From CAYQLT01 sp964418425 (GTDB lineage: Bacteria > Bacillota > Limnochordia > Limnochordales > Geochordaceae), in NCBI GenBank assembly GCA_964418425.1, contig CAYQLT010000002.1, forward strand, positions 1-64,000: 64,000 nt of DNA, written 5' to 3'. A program made the translations under genes and the position numbers. The notes under the pieces were generated by a model. The model did no database searches and was not told where the DNA came from. It saw nothing but the letters and a program-made list of their open reading frames with translations. Below are positions 24,661-33,894 of the stretch, one piece after another (the stretch's first letter is position 1; every line of letters begins with the position of its first letter).

Positions 24661-26559
24661 ATGAACATTTTGAGAAAACTGGAAGAATTCCGGGAACAGG
24701 AAAGGGCCCTCCAGTGGGAGGGCACTTTCGCGGAGTACCTGGAGCTTGTACGCCGCAACCCTCGCATCGCGCAGCACGCGCACGCCCGGGTTTACAACAT
24801 GATCATCTCCCACGGCGTGGAAGAGGTGGACGGCGTCAAGCGGTACCGCTTCTTCGAGCGGGAACTGTTCGGGCTGGACCGGGCGCTGGAGCGCCTGGTG
24901 GAGGAGTACTTCCATGCCTCCGCGCGCCGGCTGGACGTGCGCAAGCGGATCCTCCTGCTGATGGGTCCGGTGAGCGGTGGCAAGTCCACCATCGTGAACC
25001 TGCTGAAACGGGGCCTCGAGGCGTACACCCGCACGGAGGAGGGGGCGGTTTACGCCATCCGGGGGTGCCCCATGCACGAGGAGCCCCTGCATCTGGTGCC
25101 GGCTCCCCTTCGGCCCGACGTCGAGCGCGAACTGGGCGTCCAGATCGAGGGGAGCCTCTGTCCCCGCTGCCAGGTGATGGTGGAAGAGGAGTACGGAGGG
25201 CGCATCGAGGACGTCAGGGTCTGCCGGGTGGTCTTCTCGGAGGAGAAGAGGCTGGGCATCGGCACCTTCAGCCCCTCCGATCCCAAAAGCCAGGACATCG
25301 CGGAGCTGACCGGCAGCATCGACTTCTCCACCATCGCGCGCTATGGCTCCGAATCGGACCCTCGCGCGTACCGGTTCGACGGGGAGCTCAACGTCGCCAA
25401 CCGCGGGCTCATGGAATTCCAGGAAATGCTCAAGGTGGACCAGAAGTTCCTCTGGCACCTGCTGAGCCTCTCCCAGGAGGGCAACTTCAAAGCAGGCCGT
25501 TTTGCCCTCATCTCCGCCGACGAGGTGATCGTGGCGCACACCAACGAGGAGGAGTACCGGGCCTTCATCGCCAACAAGCGCAACGAAGCCCTCCACTCCC
25601 GCATCATCGTCATGCCCATCCCTTACAACCTCCGGGTCTCCGACGAGGTTCGCATCTACGAGAAGCTCATCCGACAAAGCGACGTCATCCGGGAGGTCCA
25701 CATCGCCCCCCATGCCCTGCGGGTGGCCGCCATGTTCTCCGTGCTCTCTCGTTTGAAGGAGTCCAAGAAGCAGGGCATGGACCTGGTCAAGAAGATGAAG
25801 CTCTACGACGGCGAGGACGTGGAGGGCTTCAAGCCCAAGGATGTGGACGAGCTGAGGGCCGAGCACCCCACCGAGGGAATGAGCGGCATCGATCCCCGCT
25901 ACGTCATCAACCGGATCTCCAGCGCGCTGGTGACCAAGGGAGCCCGCTGCATCGGCCCGCTGGACGTGCTGCGGGCGCTGAAGGAGGGGCTGGACTCTCA
26001 CCCGTCCATCACCGAGGAGACCAAGGAACGGCTGCTCAACTTCATCGCCGTGGTGCGGCGGGAGTACGACGAGACCGCCAAGAAGGAGGTTCAGAAGGCC
26101 TTCGTCTACTCCTACGAGGAGGCCGCGCGCACCCTGTTCAACAATTACCTGGATAACGTGGAGGCGTACTGCAACTGGCAGAAGCTCAAGGATCCCATCA
26201 CCGGGGAAGAGGTGGAGCCTGACGAGAAGCTCATGCGTTCCATCGAGGAGCAAATCGGGGTCTCCGAAAGCGCCAAGAAGGCGTTTCGGGAGGAGATCCT
26301 GATCCGGATCTCGGCGTACGCCCGGCGCGGGAAGACCTTCGACTACCGCTCCCACGAGAGGTTGCGGGAGGCCATCGAGAAGAAGCTCTTCGCGGACATG
26401 AAGGACGTGGTGCGGGTGACAACCAGCACCAAGACCCCGGACCCCGAACAGCTCAAGAAGCTCAACGAGGTGATCCGCCGGCTCATCGAGGAGCACGGCT
26501 ACTGCGAGGTCTGCTCCAACGAACTGGTGCGCTATGCGGGAAGCCTCCTCAACCGATGA
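24661..26559 (+). CDS. prkA: PrkA AAA-type serine protein kinase
   Basis: 632 residues. The N-terminal PrkA AAA domain carries Walker A GPVSGGKST (102-110), a zinc-like pair CPRCQ near residue 167, and Walker-B/sensor segments in ANRGLMEFQEMLKV and FALISADEVIVAHTNE. The C-terminal kinase-type domain is intact to the end. In Bacillus PrkA acts with YhbH and SpoVR in sporulation and stress. ATG after AGGAGGTC. First gene of a three-gene set; 47 bases to yhbH. Confidence 0.96.
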   Translation: MNILRKLEEFREQERALQWEGTFAEYLELVRRNPRIAQHAHARVYNMIISHGVEEVDGVKRYRFFERELFGLDRALERLVEEYFHASARRLDVRKRILLLMGPVSGGKSTIVNLLKRGLEAYTRTEEGAVYAIRGCPMHEEPLHLVPAPLRPDVERELGVQIEGSLCPRCQVMVEEEYGGRIEDVRVCRVVFSEEKRLGIGTFSPSDPKSQDIAELTGSIDFSTIARYGSESDPRAYRFDGELNVANRGLMEFQEMLKVDQKFLWHLLSLSQEGNFKAGRFALISADEVIVAHTNEEEYRAFIANKRNEALHSRIIVMPIPYNLRVSDEVRIYEKLIRQSDVIREVHIAPHALRVAAMFSVLSRLKESKKQGMDLVKKMKLYDGEDVEGFKPKDVDELRAEHPTEGMSGIDPRYVINRISSALVTKGARCIGPLDVLRALKEGLDSHPSITEETKERLLNFIAVVRREYDETAKKEVQKAFVYSYEEAARTLFNNYLDNVEAYCNWQKLKDPITGEEVEPDEKLMRSIEEQIGVSESAKKAFREEILIRISAYARRGKTFDYRSHERLREAIEKKLFADMKDVVRVTTSTKTPDPEQLKKLNEVIRRLIEEHGYCEVCSNELVRYAGSLLNR

Positions 26560-26606
26560 CCGGGCGCCTCAACCGATGGGCAGGGACGGCGTAGGGGGAA
26601 TGGGCC

Positions 26607-27785
26607 ATGAGCAGCCCCTCGTTCATCATCAACCGAGAGGACTGGTCGCTGCACCGTAAGGGGCAGCTGGATCAGGAACGCCACCGGCAGAAGGTGAAAG
26701 AGGCCATCCGCCGCAACCTTGCCGACCTGGTGGCCGAAGAGAGCATCATCCTGTCGGACGGCAAGAAGACCGTGAAGGTGCCCATCCGTTCGCTGGAGGA
26801 GTACAAGTTCCGCTTTGACCCCGGCAAGCAGCGCCACGTGGGCCAGGGGGACGGCGACGTCCGTCCGGGAGACGTGGTCGGCCGCGCCGTTCCCGGGCGG
26901 GGGCCGGGCGGGGGCAAGGGGGCCGGGGAGGAGCCGGGGGTGGACTATTACGAGGCCGAGATCACCATCGACGAGCTGGCCGAGCTGATCTTCGAGGACC
27001 TGGGCCTGCCCAACCTGGAAGAGAAGCGACGCCCGGAGCTGGTCTCCTCCGGCTATGAGTTCAACGACGTCCGACGCCACGGGGCCATGGCCAATCTGGA
27101 CAAGCGCCGCACGCTGCTCGAGGCTTACCGACGCAACGCCATGGCCGGCCAGCCCGACTTTTACCCCATTGCGCCCGAGGACCTGCGCTTCAAGACCTGG
27201 GAAGAGGCTCGCGACTTCCGGGCCACGGCGGTCGTCATCGCCATGATGGACACCTCGGGGTCCATGGGCGCCTTCGAGAAGTACATCGCCCGCAGCTTCT
27301 ACTTCTGGATGGTGCGGTTCTTGCGCACCCGCTACCGCGACGTGCAGATCGTCTTCATCGCCCACGACACCCGGGCCCGAGAGGTGAGCGAGCAGGAGTT
27401 CTTCACCAAGGGCGAGTCCGGGGGCACCAAGTGCTCGTCCGCCTACGAACTCGCCCTCTCCATCATCGATCAGCGCTATCCGCCGGATGACTTCAACATC
27501 TACGCCTTCCACTTCTCGGACGGGGACAACTTCCCGTCCGACAACGCCCGCTGCGTGCGCCTTCTGGCGGAGCTGCTGGAGCGGTGCAGCGCCGTCGGCT
27601 ACGGCGAGATCGTCAACGCTCGCTACTACAGCGACAGCACCCTGATGTCCGTCTACCAGAAGGTGGACCACCCCCGCTTCACCCGGGTCACCATCCGGGA
27701 CAAAAGCGAGGTCTACCCGGCCCTGCGGGCGTTCTTCCGCCCGGCGCCGGCGGCACGGGCCGCCTCAGCCGGGCTTTCGGCGTAA
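26607..27785 (+). CDS. yhbH: YhbH/YeaH family protein (UPF0229)
   Basis: 392 residues. N-terminus FIINREDWSLHRKGQLDQERHRQKVKEAIRRNL and a central Gly-rich low-complexity stretch are typical. A von Willebrand-like core follows: AVVIAMMDTSGSMGAFEKYIAR with the DxSxS-like metal site, then FHFSDGDNFPSDN. It is the constant partner of PrkA and SpoVR; its biochemical activity is unknown. Located between them on one transcript. Confidence 0.94.
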   Translation: MSSPSFIINREDWSLHRKGQLDQERHRQKVKEAIRRNLADLVAEESIILSDGKKTVKVPIRSLEEYKFRFDPGKQRHVGQGDGDVRPGDVVGRAVPGRGPGGGKGAGEEPGVDYYEAEITIDELAELIFEDLGLPNLEEKRRPELVSSGYEFNDVRRHGAMANLDKRRTLLEAYRRNAMAGQPDFYPIAPEDLRFKTWEEARDFRATAVVIAMMDTSGSMGAFEKYIARSFYFWMVRFLRTRYRDVQIVFIAHDTRAREVSEQEFFTKGESGGTKCSSAYELALSIIDQRYPPDDFNIYAFHFSDGDNFPSDNARCVRLLAELLERCSAVGYGEIVNARYYSDSTLMSVYQKVDHPRFTRVTIRDKSEVYPALRAFFRPAPAARAASAGLSA

Positions 27786-27825
27786 GGCACGGGGATCCGA
27801 CCCGCCCAACTTAGGAGGTCGGGCC

Positions 27826-29352
27826 ATGGATGACCGGGAGCTGAAAGAGCTGGAGCGCTGGACCGAGCGCATCATGGAGCGGGCCCGGCGCGAAGGCCTG
27901 GACTTTTATGACATGCGGTTCGAGGTGGTGCCGGCCGACGTGCTGTACGCCTTCGGCGCCTACGGCATGCCGACCCGGTTCTCCCACTGGAGCTTTGGCA
28001 AGGCCTACCACCGGATGAAGACCGAGTACGATTACAACCTCAGCCGCATCTATGAACTGGTAATCAACTCCAACCCGTGTTACGCCTTCCTCCTGGATGG
28101 CAACTCCCTGGTTCAAAACAAGCTGGTGGTCGCCCACGTGCTGGCCCACAGCGACTTCTTCAAGAACAACTACCGCTTTCGCACCACCGCCCCCCACCAC
28201 ACCGTGGAGACCATGGCCGCTCACGCCGAGCGCATCGCCCGCTACGAGTTCCAGTATGGAAGGGAAGAGGTGGAGCAGGTCCTGGACGCGGCCCTGTCCC
28301 TGGCCGAGCAGGTGGACCCTCACCCCGTGGGCCCTCGCTCTCGCCAGACGGACGAGTCTTCCACCACCCCACCCTCCCCGGAGCCGTCCCGGCCCCGAAC
28401 CCCTTACGACGACCTTTGGGCGCTGGACGAGCGGCTCAAACCCAGGGAGAGCGAGCCCGCAAGCGCCTCCACGAACCGGCCGCGGCGGGTGGGCTTTGTC
28501 CCCGAGCGGGAACGAGGCGGCCCGGAGGGGCAGTCACGCCACCGCCGCCGCCGGGCCCGGGGGCTTCCGGAGCATCCTGAGAAGGATCTCCTCCTGTTTT
28601 TGATGGAGCACTCCGACTACCTGGAGCCCTGGCAGCGAGACGTGCTGGCCATGGTGAGGGAAGAGATGCTGTACTTCTGGCCCCAGCTCGAGACGAAGGT
28701 GATGAACGAAGGCTGGGCGACCTACTGGCACCTGCGCCTGATCCGGGACGAGGAGATGCCCGAGCAGGAGGCCCTGGAGTTCGCCCGGATGCACGCCGGT
28801 GTCATCCAGCCCCACCGGCTGCACCTCAACCCCTACCTCCTGGGGCTCAAGATATGGGAGAGCATCGAGAAGCGCTGGAACGAGCCCACCCGGGAGGAGC
28901 AGGAGCGATTCGGCCGCACACCGGGTCAGGGCCGGGCGAAGATGTTTGAGGTGCGAGAACTGGAGACGGATGTCTCCTTTCTTTCCAATTACCTCACCGA
29001 GGAACTGGTGGAGGAGCTGAACCTCTTTGTCTTCACCCGCCATGGGGACGACTGGCGGGTGGAGAGCACCGACTGGAAGCAGGTCCGCGACACCCTGGTC
29101 GCCCGCCTGACCCACGGTGGCATCCCGTACATCGTGGTGGCCGACGGCGACTACCGGGGAGCCGGCGAGCTCCTGCTGCAACACGTCTACGAGGGAACGG
29201 AGCTGGATCTGCGCTACCTGGAGAAGACCCTTCCCTATGTCTACCGGCTGTGGGGTCGGCCGGTCCACCTGGAGACCGTGGTGGACGAGAAGCCGGTGCT
29301 CTTCAGTTTCGACGGCGAACAGCAACGGCGGACTGAATTGAAAGACCGATGA
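27826..29352 (+). CDS. spoVR: SpoVR family protein
   Basis: 508 residues. FYDMRFEVVPADVLYAFGAYGMPTRFSHWSFGKAY, the LVINSNPCYAFLLDGNSLVQNKLVVAHVLAHSDFF block, and EGWATYWH later on are hallmarks of SpoVR, needed for spore cortex formation in Bacillus. An inserted charged, Pro/Arg-rich linker of about 90 residues after 165 (PHPVGPRSRQ to HRRRRARGLPE) is less conserved. Ribosome site AGGAGGTC matches that of prkA. It ends the set; no clear terminator was seen after it. Confidence 0.95.
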   Translation: MDDRELKELERWTERIMERARREGLDFYDMRFEVVPADVLYAFGAYGMPTRFSHWSFGKAYHRMKTEYDYNLSRIYELVINSNPCYAFLLDGNSLVQNKLVVAHVLAHSDFFKNNYRFRTTAPHHTVETMAAHAERIARYEFQYGREEVEQVLDAALSLAEQVDPHPVGPRSRQTDESSTTPPSPEPSRPRTPYDDLWALDERLKPRESEPASASTNRPRRVGFVPERERGGPEGQSRHRRRRARGLPEHPEKDLLLFLMEHSDYLEPWQRDVLAMVREEMLYFWPQLETKVMNEGWATYWHLRLIRDEEMPEQEALEFARMHAGVIQPHRLHLNPYLLGLKIWESIEKRWNEPTREEQERFGRTPGQGRAKMFEVRELETDVSFLSNYLTEELVEELNLFVFTRHGDDWRVESTDWKQVRDTLVARLTHGGIPYIVVADGDYRGAGELLLQHVYEGTELDLRYLEKTLPYVYRLWGRPVHLETVVDEKPVLFSFDGEQQRRTELKDR

Positions 29353-29501
29353 GGGCCGAACCGCAACGGCAGGGGGGCAGCCGAGCGGCGTTCGGGCGCG
29401 CCCGCGGATCGGGACGTCGTCCGGGTGCGCCTTCAGGTTGACTCCAGGTTGGTGGTTTAGGCTACCTCCGAAACCCGTTGGCGAGGAGGTGGCCCGAACC
29501 G

Positions 29502-29906
29502 ATGGCGATGCACGATTCTCCCCGGCGGCCGGCCGGCGGCTCCGGGGTCCCCTGGTGGTTCCGGTGGCTGGCCACCGTTGCCGGAGCCGGCGTCTTCTCC
29601 TGGGCGCTGGCAGCCATCCTGCACGGGGGGCGCCTGCCCGAGACGCCCTCCAGCTCCGGTGCGCCCCGCTCCCTACCGCCCGCTCAAGCTCCCGGCCTGG
29701 CGCCGCAAAGCCGGGCGGCGACCCCGCCAGGCCCGCCCGGGGCCTGGTACCTCTGGGAGGACGAAGAGGAAGACGGGGATTGGGAGGAGGAGTGGGAACA
29801 CCGTGAGCGGGAAGGCCGGCGTTTTCGAAGCGACCCGAGGGCTGTGCAGGGCAGCTGGCAGGGTGCACTTCGTCGTGCGCCCGATGCCCGCAGCCGGCCC
29901 TCCTGA
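29502..29906 (+). CDS. Small acidic single-pass membrane protein (hypothetical)
   Basis: About 134 residues. One N-terminal membrane helix (WFRWLATVAGAGVFSWALAAILHG), a Pro/Ser/Ala linker, then a highly acidic patch (WEDEEEDGDWEEEWE) and a basic end. Not recognised. Its position just before apbE suggests a role in the flavin/heme membrane system, but it has no FMN-attachment motif (DxxxG[AS][ST]) that I can find. ATGs at 29502 or 29508; AGGAGG lies 12-18 bases upstream. Confidence 0.5.
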   Translation: MAMHDSPRRPAGGSGVPWWFRWLATVAGAGVFSWALAAILHGGRLPETPSSSGAPRSLPPAQAPGLAPQSRAATPPGPPGAWYLWEDEEEDGDWEEEWEHREREGRRFRSDPRAVQGSWQGALRRAPDARSRPS

Positions 29907-30915
29907 GCTGCCCGAACCCTGCGCCGCTCTGCTGGAGGCGCGACTCACCCTGCGGGCCATGGGAACCGTGGTCACCCTGGTGGGGCGCCGGCCGCTTTGG
30001 GGCGGGAGGGCCCCGGGCAGCCTCGCCCGAGCCCCCCGCTCTGCGGCGGCCATCCGGGCGCGGCGGGCGCTGATGCGGGAGGCCCGCTGGTGGGTGGAGG
30101 CCGAAAGGCGGCTGAGCCGGTTCAACCCCCAAAGCGAGCTGTGTCAGCTCAATGAGCAGGCCGGCCGCTGGTGCGTGGTCTCGCCCCTCTTGTTTCAAAC
30201 GCTTCAGGCAGCCGCCCGGGGATACCGCCGGACCGGCGGGCGCTTTGACCCGGCCGTGCTGGACGCCCTGGAACGCTGGGGCTACGACCGGGATTACGCG
30301 ATGGTGGTGAGGTCTTTTGGTTCGGAGGAGAGACCGGCTCCCGGGCCCGCCAGGGAGCTTCCCTGCCGGGAGCGCAGCCACCACCCGCCCTTCGAGCTCG
30401 ATCCCGTCATCCTGGCGGTGCGCCTGCGAAGCGGGGTGCGCCTCGACCTGGGCGGGATCGCCAAGGGGGTGGCGGCCGACCTGAGCGCAAGGCGGCTGCA
30501 AGGCGCCTTCGAGGCCGTCCTGGTCGACGCCGGCGGGGACATCGCCGCGGTGGCCCCACCGGGCATGCCCCCGTGGCGCATCGCCCCCGCGGTGCGAGGG
30601 CCGGGCGTGCCCGACGCCCTGTGCATTCGGCGAGGGGGCGTGGCCACCTCGGCCACGGCGCGGCGCTGGAACGGCCCTCTGGGGCCGGCGCACCACCTCA
30701 TCGACCCCTCCACGCTTTGCCCGGCCAACCGCGGGGTGCGAGCGGTGACCGCAGTGGCGGGGTCGGCGGCAAGCGCCGAAGTGCTCGCCAAGGCGCTGGC
30801 CATCGCCGGCCCTGAGGGAGCGTCGGAGTTGGTGGCGGCCTGGCCGGCAAGAGTGGCCGCCTTCGTACAGCTGGACGACGGGAGGGTGGAGGTGTACCGG
30901 TGTCCATCTGGGTGA
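29884..30915 (+). CDS. apbE: FAD:protein FMN transferase ApbE
   Basis: About 343 residues. ApbE attaches FMN through a phosphoester to Thr/Ser of exported redox proteins. Motifs: LRAMGTVVTLV near the start, AERRLSRFNPQSELCQLNEQ, GGRFDPAV, VRLDLGGIAKGVAAD and FEAVLVDAGGDIAA (flavin and Mg binding), with TSATARRW and HHLIDPST near the end. A GTG at 29803 behind AGGAGGAG would add 27 residues. Downstream genes overlap it by 16 bases, so it is co-transcribed with a ferric-reductase-like protein. Confidence 0.88.
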   Translation: MPAAGPPELPEPCAALLEARLTLRAMGTVVTLVGRRPLWGGRAPGSLARAPRSAAAIRARRALMREARWWVEAERRLSRFNPQSELCQLNEQAGRWCVVSPLLFQTLQAAARGYRRTGGRFDPAVLDALERWGYDRDYAMVVRSFGSEERPAPGPARELPCRERSHHPPFELDPVILAVRLRSGVRLDLGGIAKGVAADLSARRLQGAFEAVLVDAGGDIAAVAPPGMPPWRIAPAVRGPGVPDALCIRRGGVATSATARRWNGPLGPAHHLIDPSTLCPANRGVRAVTAVAGSAASAEVLAKALAIAGPEGASELVAAWPARVAAFVQLDDGRVEVYRCPSG

Positions 30916-31523
30916 TCTCGCGGGCCGCCGGGCTCACCGCGCTGTGGCTTTCAGCCGTGTCGGCTGCGGCCGGGTATGCAACCCGGTGCCTGGCCGCAGC
31001 TCCGTCAGGCCCGACAAACGGCCGCGGCAGGTGGCTTCGGCTCATGCGGTACATCCATATAGCGGCTGCCGGTTCCGGGTGGGTGGCAGCCCTGGTGCAC
31101 GCCTGGCTGCTGCGCTATGACCCCTGGCTTCCCTTCAGCTGGAAGGCCCTGTGGGTTCCCGGGGCCGCCCCTTACCGGCCCCTGTGGACGGGCCTGGGCA
31201 CCCTCGCCCTATACGGGTGGGGCCTCATCCTGATAAGCTTCGATGGGGCCCGAAGCCGGTGGGTCCTTCGGTTTGCTCGCATCCACGCGCTGGCGCCGCT
31301 GGTGCTGAGCCTTGCGGCCGTCCACACGGCCGGGGCGGGAAGCGACATGCACTTGCTATCGGTACGGCTCGGGGCCGGCCTTGCCCTGGCCCTGGCCGGA
31401 GCAGCTCTCATCGAGCGCCGATTGCGGCCTCGCATCCGTCGCACCGAGGCCAGACCGAGCAACGGCGGCGCGGGCCTGACGGGAGAGGGGGCCAGCGGGC
31501 AGGGTGCGGGTGCTGGTGGTTGA
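30900..31523 (+). CDS. Ferric-reductase-like / cytochrome b type membrane protein
   Basis: About 207 residues with five or six membrane helices. Four His lie in helices (YIHIAA, LVHAWLL, RIHALAP, AVHTAGAGSD), spaced as for two b-type hemes in YedZ/ferric-reductase-like proteins. It could carry electrons across the membrane to a flavinylated partner. The GTG start overlaps the apbE end. The Gly-rich C-terminal tail overlaps the response-regulator start. Confidence 0.7.
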   Translation: MSIWVISRAAGLTALWLSAVSAAAGYATRCLAAAPSGPTNGRGRWLRLMRYIHIAAAGSGWVAALVHAWLLRYDPWLPFSWKALWVPGAAPYRPLWTGLGTLALYGWGLILISFDGARSRWVLRFARIHALAPLVLSLAAVHTAGAGSDMHLLSVRLGAGLALALAGAALIERRLRPRIRRTEARPSNGGAGLTGEGASGQGAGAGG

Positions 31524-32226
31524 GGACGACGGGACGACCCGGGCCGCGGTGTGCCGTGGGCTTGAGGCGGCTGGATTCGCCGTGGACGCGGCCCGAGACG
31601 GCGAGGAGGCGTTGCTGTTTTTGGAGGACCGCCACTACGACGCCGTGGTGCTGGACCGGCGCCTGCCCGCCTTGAGCGGAGACGCGGTGCTCCAGAGGCT
31701 GCGACGGCGGGGGGAGTCGGTGCCGGTGCTGATGCTGACCGCGCTGGACCGGCTGGACGAGCGGGTGGGAGGACTGGAGGCGGGTGCGGACGACTACCTG
31801 GTCAAACCCTTTGCGTTCGAGGAACTGGTGGCACGGCTTCGGGCCCTGATCCGTCGCGCCGGCGGCGGTTGGAAGGCTCTGGCCTTCGGCGACCTGGAGC
31901 TGGACCGCCGGCAGGTGGCCGTTGTCTGCGGGGCCCGGACCGTGCTCCTCACCCCCCGGGAGTTCGACCTGCTGGATGCGCTGGTCCGGGCCGGCGGTCG
32001 TCCGGTGTCGGGGCGCGCCTTGATGGACGTGGCGTGGCCGGAGCCGTGTGAGGCGACGGAAGAGGCGCTGTGGTCCCACATCAAGAACCTGCGAAAGAAG
32101 TTGCAGGCGGCCGGCTCTCGAGTCCAGCTCCGAACCCGCAGGCAGGTGGGCTACTTCCTCGAGATGCCGGGGTCGCCGGCCCGACCGGCCGCACTGGATG
32201 GGCGTGAACGGGCGGTGGCTCCATGA
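31504..32226 (+). CDS. OmpR-family response regulator
   Basis: 240 residues. Receiver domain with VVEDD (acidic pair at 7-9), phosphorylation Asp D51 in AVVLDRRLP, LMLTALD, and YLVKPF. A winged-helix DNA-binding domain follows (LTPREFDLLDALVRAGGRPVSGRALMDVAW to GYFLEM). GTG start. Four-base overlap (ATGA) with its histidine kinase. It probably controls the apbE/reductase genes upstream. Confidence 0.93.
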   Translation: MRVLVVEDDGTTRAAVCRGLEAAGFAVDAARDGEEALLFLEDRHYDAVVLDRRLPALSGDAVLQRLRRRGESVPVLMLTALDRLDERVGGLEAGADDYLVKPFAFEELVARLRALIRRAGGGWKALAFGDLELDRRQVAVVCGARTVLLTPREFDLLDALVRAGGRPVSGRALMDVAWPEPCEATEEALWSHIKNLRKKLQAAGSRVQLRTRRQVGYFLEMPGSPARPAALDGRERAVAP

Positions 32227-33833
32227 AACCTCCTTCCCCGGCTCGAACCCTCGCGCATCCGCAGGGCCCCGGCGGCGCATCTCCACAGCCGGGCCGCCAG
32301 CCCACCTGGAGCCTGCGCCCGGCGCGCTGGTGGCGCCGCCATTTCCCGGTGCGCCTGGCTGTCACCACCGCAGCCCTGCTGGCCGCCGTGATGACCGCCG
32401 TTCTCTTCTCGGCATACGCCGCGGTCGCCTCGTTGCTGGTCCAGCGCATGGATCTGCGGGCCCTGGCCGCCGTCCAGCGAAGCGCCTCTTTCACCGGGCA
32501 GCCTCCGGAGGCCGATCCGGCGTTGCGCCTTGCCCCGCCCCCGTTTGCGGCGGCAGGCCGCCGGGGGGCCTTCGACGAGGATGCCATCGGGCTGTTCGGG
32601 GAGCGCCGCGGCCAGCGGGAGGGTCTCGAGCGCGGCGACAGCGAGGCTTTCGAACGCGACGATAGGGAGGGTTTCGAGCGCGAGGATGCCGAGCAGCGGC
32701 CTGGCCTGTGGGAGTGGACCATCCACGCCGGGACGCCCCAGGGGCCCAAGCGCTCCCCTTTGGCCTGGCTGTGGCCGTCGCCCGAGGATGTGCGGGTGGG
32801 GCGGCCCGCCCGAGGGGGGCAGCCGGTGGTGGTGGAGGAACTGGAAGAGCTGGCCGAAACCCTGGCCGGCCTGCGGCGGCGGCTGGCCGGTCTGGGCGCG
32901 GCCGCCATCGCCCTGGTCAGCGGGGTGGCCTTTGTTTCCGCCCGCCGGGCCTTCGCCCCCCTGAGGGCGATGACCCAAGCGGCCGCGAGGGTGGCTGACG
33001 CACGCCGCATCCGACCGGAGACCCTGGATGTGCAGGTTCCCCCGGCGACCGGTGACGTGACGCTGGAGCGCCTGGCCCACCTCTTCAATGCCATGCTGGC
33101 CCGGCTGCGCGACGCTCTGACCGCTCAGGCCCGCTTTGTGGACGACGCCTCCCACGAGCTGCGGACGCCTTTGGGTGCGCTGCGCGCGGAGCTGGAGGTG
33201 GCACTGCAGGATTGGCCCCAGGCCGACCCCCGCCGGCCAATCGTGGAGCGCGCTTTACGGCAGGTCGTCCGGTTGAGCCGCCTGGCCGACGACATGCTCG
33301 CCCTGGCCCGCTACGAGCGCGGAGGGCTGGTGCGGCTGCGCCCCGGGACCGATGCGGCCGCGGCCGTCCGCGAGGCCCTGGCCGACGTCCGCCACCTGGC
33401 CGAGCGTTTCCAGGCGGTGGTGGTGGCGGAGCTGCCGCCCACCCTCCCCATGACCTGCGACGGGCCCGCCCTCACCCGCGTGGCGGTCAACCTTCTGAAA
33501 AACGCGATCGAAGCCAGCCCTCCCGGTGCCACCGTGCACATCCGACTGACGCGTCGCCAAGAGGCCGTATGGCTGGAGGTGGCCGACGCCGGCCTTGGGA
33601 TGAAGCCGGAGGACGCCGCCCGGGCCTTTGAGCCCTTCTTCCGGGCACAGGCGCAACCGGGCGGACAAGGCGGCCCGGAGGAGGGCTCGGGCCTGGGCCT
33701 GGCCATCGTGAAGGCCATCGTGCAGGCCCACGGCGGGGAGGTGGCCCTGCAGACCGCGCCGGGCCGCGGAACCACGGTGCGCGTTCGGCTCCCGGCGCAC
33801 CCCGGGCCGCAAATACCCGTCACCCCCGCTTGA
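32223..33833 (+). CDS. Sensor histidine kinase
   Basis: 536 residues. First membrane helix at about 42-64; an extracytoplasmic region of about 155 residues containing a highly charged repeat (GLERGDSEAFERDDREGFERED near 134-155); second helix near 221-240; HAMP-like linker; HisKA with phosphorylated H311 in DDASHELRTPLGAL; N, G1 and G2 boxes of the ATPase domain (NLLKNAIEA, ADAGLGM, GSGLGLAIVK). It forms a pair with the preceding regulator. The charged sensor loop is unlike usual folded sensor domains. Confidence 0.92.
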   Translation: MKPPSPARTLAHPQGPGGASPQPGRQPTWSLRPARWWRRHFPVRLAVTTAALLAAVMTAVLFSAYAAVASLLVQRMDLRALAAVQRSASFTGQPPEADPALRLAPPPFAAAGRRGAFDEDAIGLFGERRGQREGLERGDSEAFERDDREGFEREDAEQRPGLWEWTIHAGTPQGPKRSPLAWLWPSPEDVRVGRPARGGQPVVVEELEELAETLAGLRRRLAGLGAAAIALVSGVAFVSARRAFAPLRAMTQAAARVADARRIRPETLDVQVPPATGDVTLERLAHLFNAMLARLRDALTAQARFVDDASHELRTPLGALRAELEVALQDWPQADPRRPIVERALRQVVRLSRLADDMLALARYERGGLVRLRPGTDAAAAVREALADVRHLAERFQAVVVAELPPTLPMTCDGPALTRVAVNLLKNAIEASPPGATVHIRLTRRQEAVWLEVADAGLGMKPEDAARAFEPFFRAQAQPGGQGGPEEGSGLGLAIVKAIVQAHGGEVALQTAPGRGTTVRVRLPAHPGPQIPVTPA

Positions 33834-33894
33834 GCCCTTCGTCCCCGGGCGGGCCGGGCGTCTTTCGCAAGAGCCCGAAAGGCCCGCCAGCCGC

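Noticed and set aside
24652..26496. 614-codon minus-strand frame across prkA
   Set aside because: Exact antisense of PrkA; its Leu/His/Val-rich sequence reflects reverse codons of a conserved gene.
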